Source: Rhodobacter sp.
GTDB lineage: Bacteria; Pseudomonadota; Alphaproteobacteria; Rhodobacterales; Rhodobacteraceae
NCBI GenBank assembly: GCA_013824055.1
Contig: PNNE01000140.1
Span: 1-12,731, forward strand
Length of the DNA: 12,731 nt
Reading direction: 5' to 3'
Position 1 is the stretch's first letter, and every line of letters begins with the position of its first letter. Positions 12,172 to 12,731 of the stretch are shown piece by piece. Under the pieces are notes generated by a model. The model worked only from the letters and a program-made list of their open reading frames with translations, ran no database searches and had not been told where the DNA came from. The position numbers and the translations under genes are program-made.

Positions 12172-12731
12172 ATGCCCGATGAAACGACGATACTGTCGCT
12201 GCCCCTGATCCTTCCGGCGCAGGCGCAGAAACATGTCACCCACAACGAGGCGCTGGTGAAGCTGGACCTGATGGTTCAGCTTGCGGTGATCAACCGGACG
12301 CTCACCACGCCTCCGGCGCTGCCGACGCTTGGTGACCGCCATATCGTGGCGGCCGGGGCGACGGGCCCCTGGGTCGGCCAGGCCGGGCGCATTGCGCTTT
12401 ACACCGAGGCGGGGTGGCAGTTCACGCAGCCCCTCAACGGCTGGCAGGCCTATGTGATGGCCGAAAGCCAGATGGCCTTCTTCAACGGCCTGACCTGGGT
12501 CGCGTTGTCGGACGGGCCGTTCACCGTGGGGCGACTGGGTGTTTCGGCCACCCCCGACGCGACGAACCGGCTGGCCGTCTCCTCCCCGGCGACGCTGCTG
12601 AACCACGCGGGTTCGGGCCATCAGCTGAAGCTGAACAAGGCCGTGGCGGGCGACACGGCAAGCCTGCTGTTCCAGACCGGCTTCGCTGGCCGGGCCGAGA
12701 TGGGCACGGCGGGGTCGGACGATTTCAGCGT
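12172..12731 (+). CDS. DUF2793 domain protein, N-terminal part (3' end outside window)
   Basis: The frame is open from ATG 12172 to the window end (186 codons). GGAGG (12162-12166) lies five bases upstream. The start ILSLPLILPAQAQKHVTHNE (7-26) is the signature of DUF2793, followed by LDLMVQLAV (31-39), LPTLGDRHIVAAGATGPWVG (50-69) and a tryptophan-spaced segment (WQFTQPLNGWQAYV), then a second, glycine-rich segment with HQLKLNKAVAGDTASLLFQT, which in such proteins leads into the remaining tail-fibre-like part. The family occurs in Rhodobacterales phages, prophages and, as I recall, the tail-fibre gene of the gene transfer agent that lies outside its main cluster. No other phage gene is visible in this window, so which context applies cannot be decided here. 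Confidence 0.85.
   Translation, partial: MPDETTILSLPLILPAQAQKHVTHNEALVKLDLMVQLAVINRTLTTPPALPTLGDRHIVAAGATGPWVGQAGRIALYTEAGWQFTQPLNGWQAYVMAESQMAFFNGLTWVALSDGPFTVGRLGVSATPDATNRLAVSSPATLLNHAGSGHQLKLNKAVAGDTASLLFQTGFAGRAEMGTAGSDDFS

Noticed and set aside
11325..12621. Several - strand frames across the exporter, gap and DUF2793 gene
   Set aside because: Pro/Arg-rich shadows of + strand genes; none has a ribosome site or recognisable motif.

Overview
The window is GC-rich, densely packed DNA from an alphaproteobacterium, most likely a member of the Rhodobacterales (Rhodobacteraceae). This rests on the families present (a DUF2793 protein, an alphaproteobacterial ligase-associated helicase/PdeM pair, a COG3602 ACT protein next to ArgP and a LysE-type exporter), the codon usage, and dispersed palindromes of a kind I recall from that order. 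It reads mainly as ordinary chromosome. I see no rRNA, tRNA, CRISPR array, transposase or integrase.

Left part (1-2842, + strand) is a one-carbon/folate cluster: the 3' end of formate-tetrahydrofolate ligase (fhs), a small AroQ-type chorismate mutase, a divergent folD paralogue with a single-base frameshift, and an intact canonical folD. Fhs makes 10-formyl-THF from formate, and FolD interconverts 10-formyl-, methenyl- and methylene-THF. The frameshifted copy has also changed two of the known FolD catalytic positions.

Centre left (2858-6006, - strand) holds two genes of the bacterial ligase-associated DNA repair cluster: the DEXH-box helicase and, downstream of it, the PdeM endonuclease. They converge on folD across a palindromic repeat. 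The usual ligase and exonuclease partners are not in the window.

Centre (6007-9861, + strand): a 260-bp divergent gap with hairpins, a TIGR00282/YmdB-type metallophosphoesterase translationally coupled to an EamA/DMT permease, a short gap with no recognised gene, a small lipoprotein, YebC, and a cold-shock protein with a leader hairpin and a strong terminator.

Right part (9916-11857) is an ArgP-type LysR regulator (- strand) divergent from a coupled pair on the + strand, an ACT-domain protein and a LysE/ArgO-like exporter, with a 6-11-6 inverted repeat between them that looks like the regulator's operator. After a 314-bp gap carrying a second copy of the palindromic repeat, the window ends inside a DUF2793 protein, a phage- or gene-transfer-agent-associated family.

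The points most worth a second look are the divergent and broken FolD paralogue, the ArgP-ACT-exporter module with its operator, the palindromic repeat family, and the gap upstream of the YmdB-like gene.
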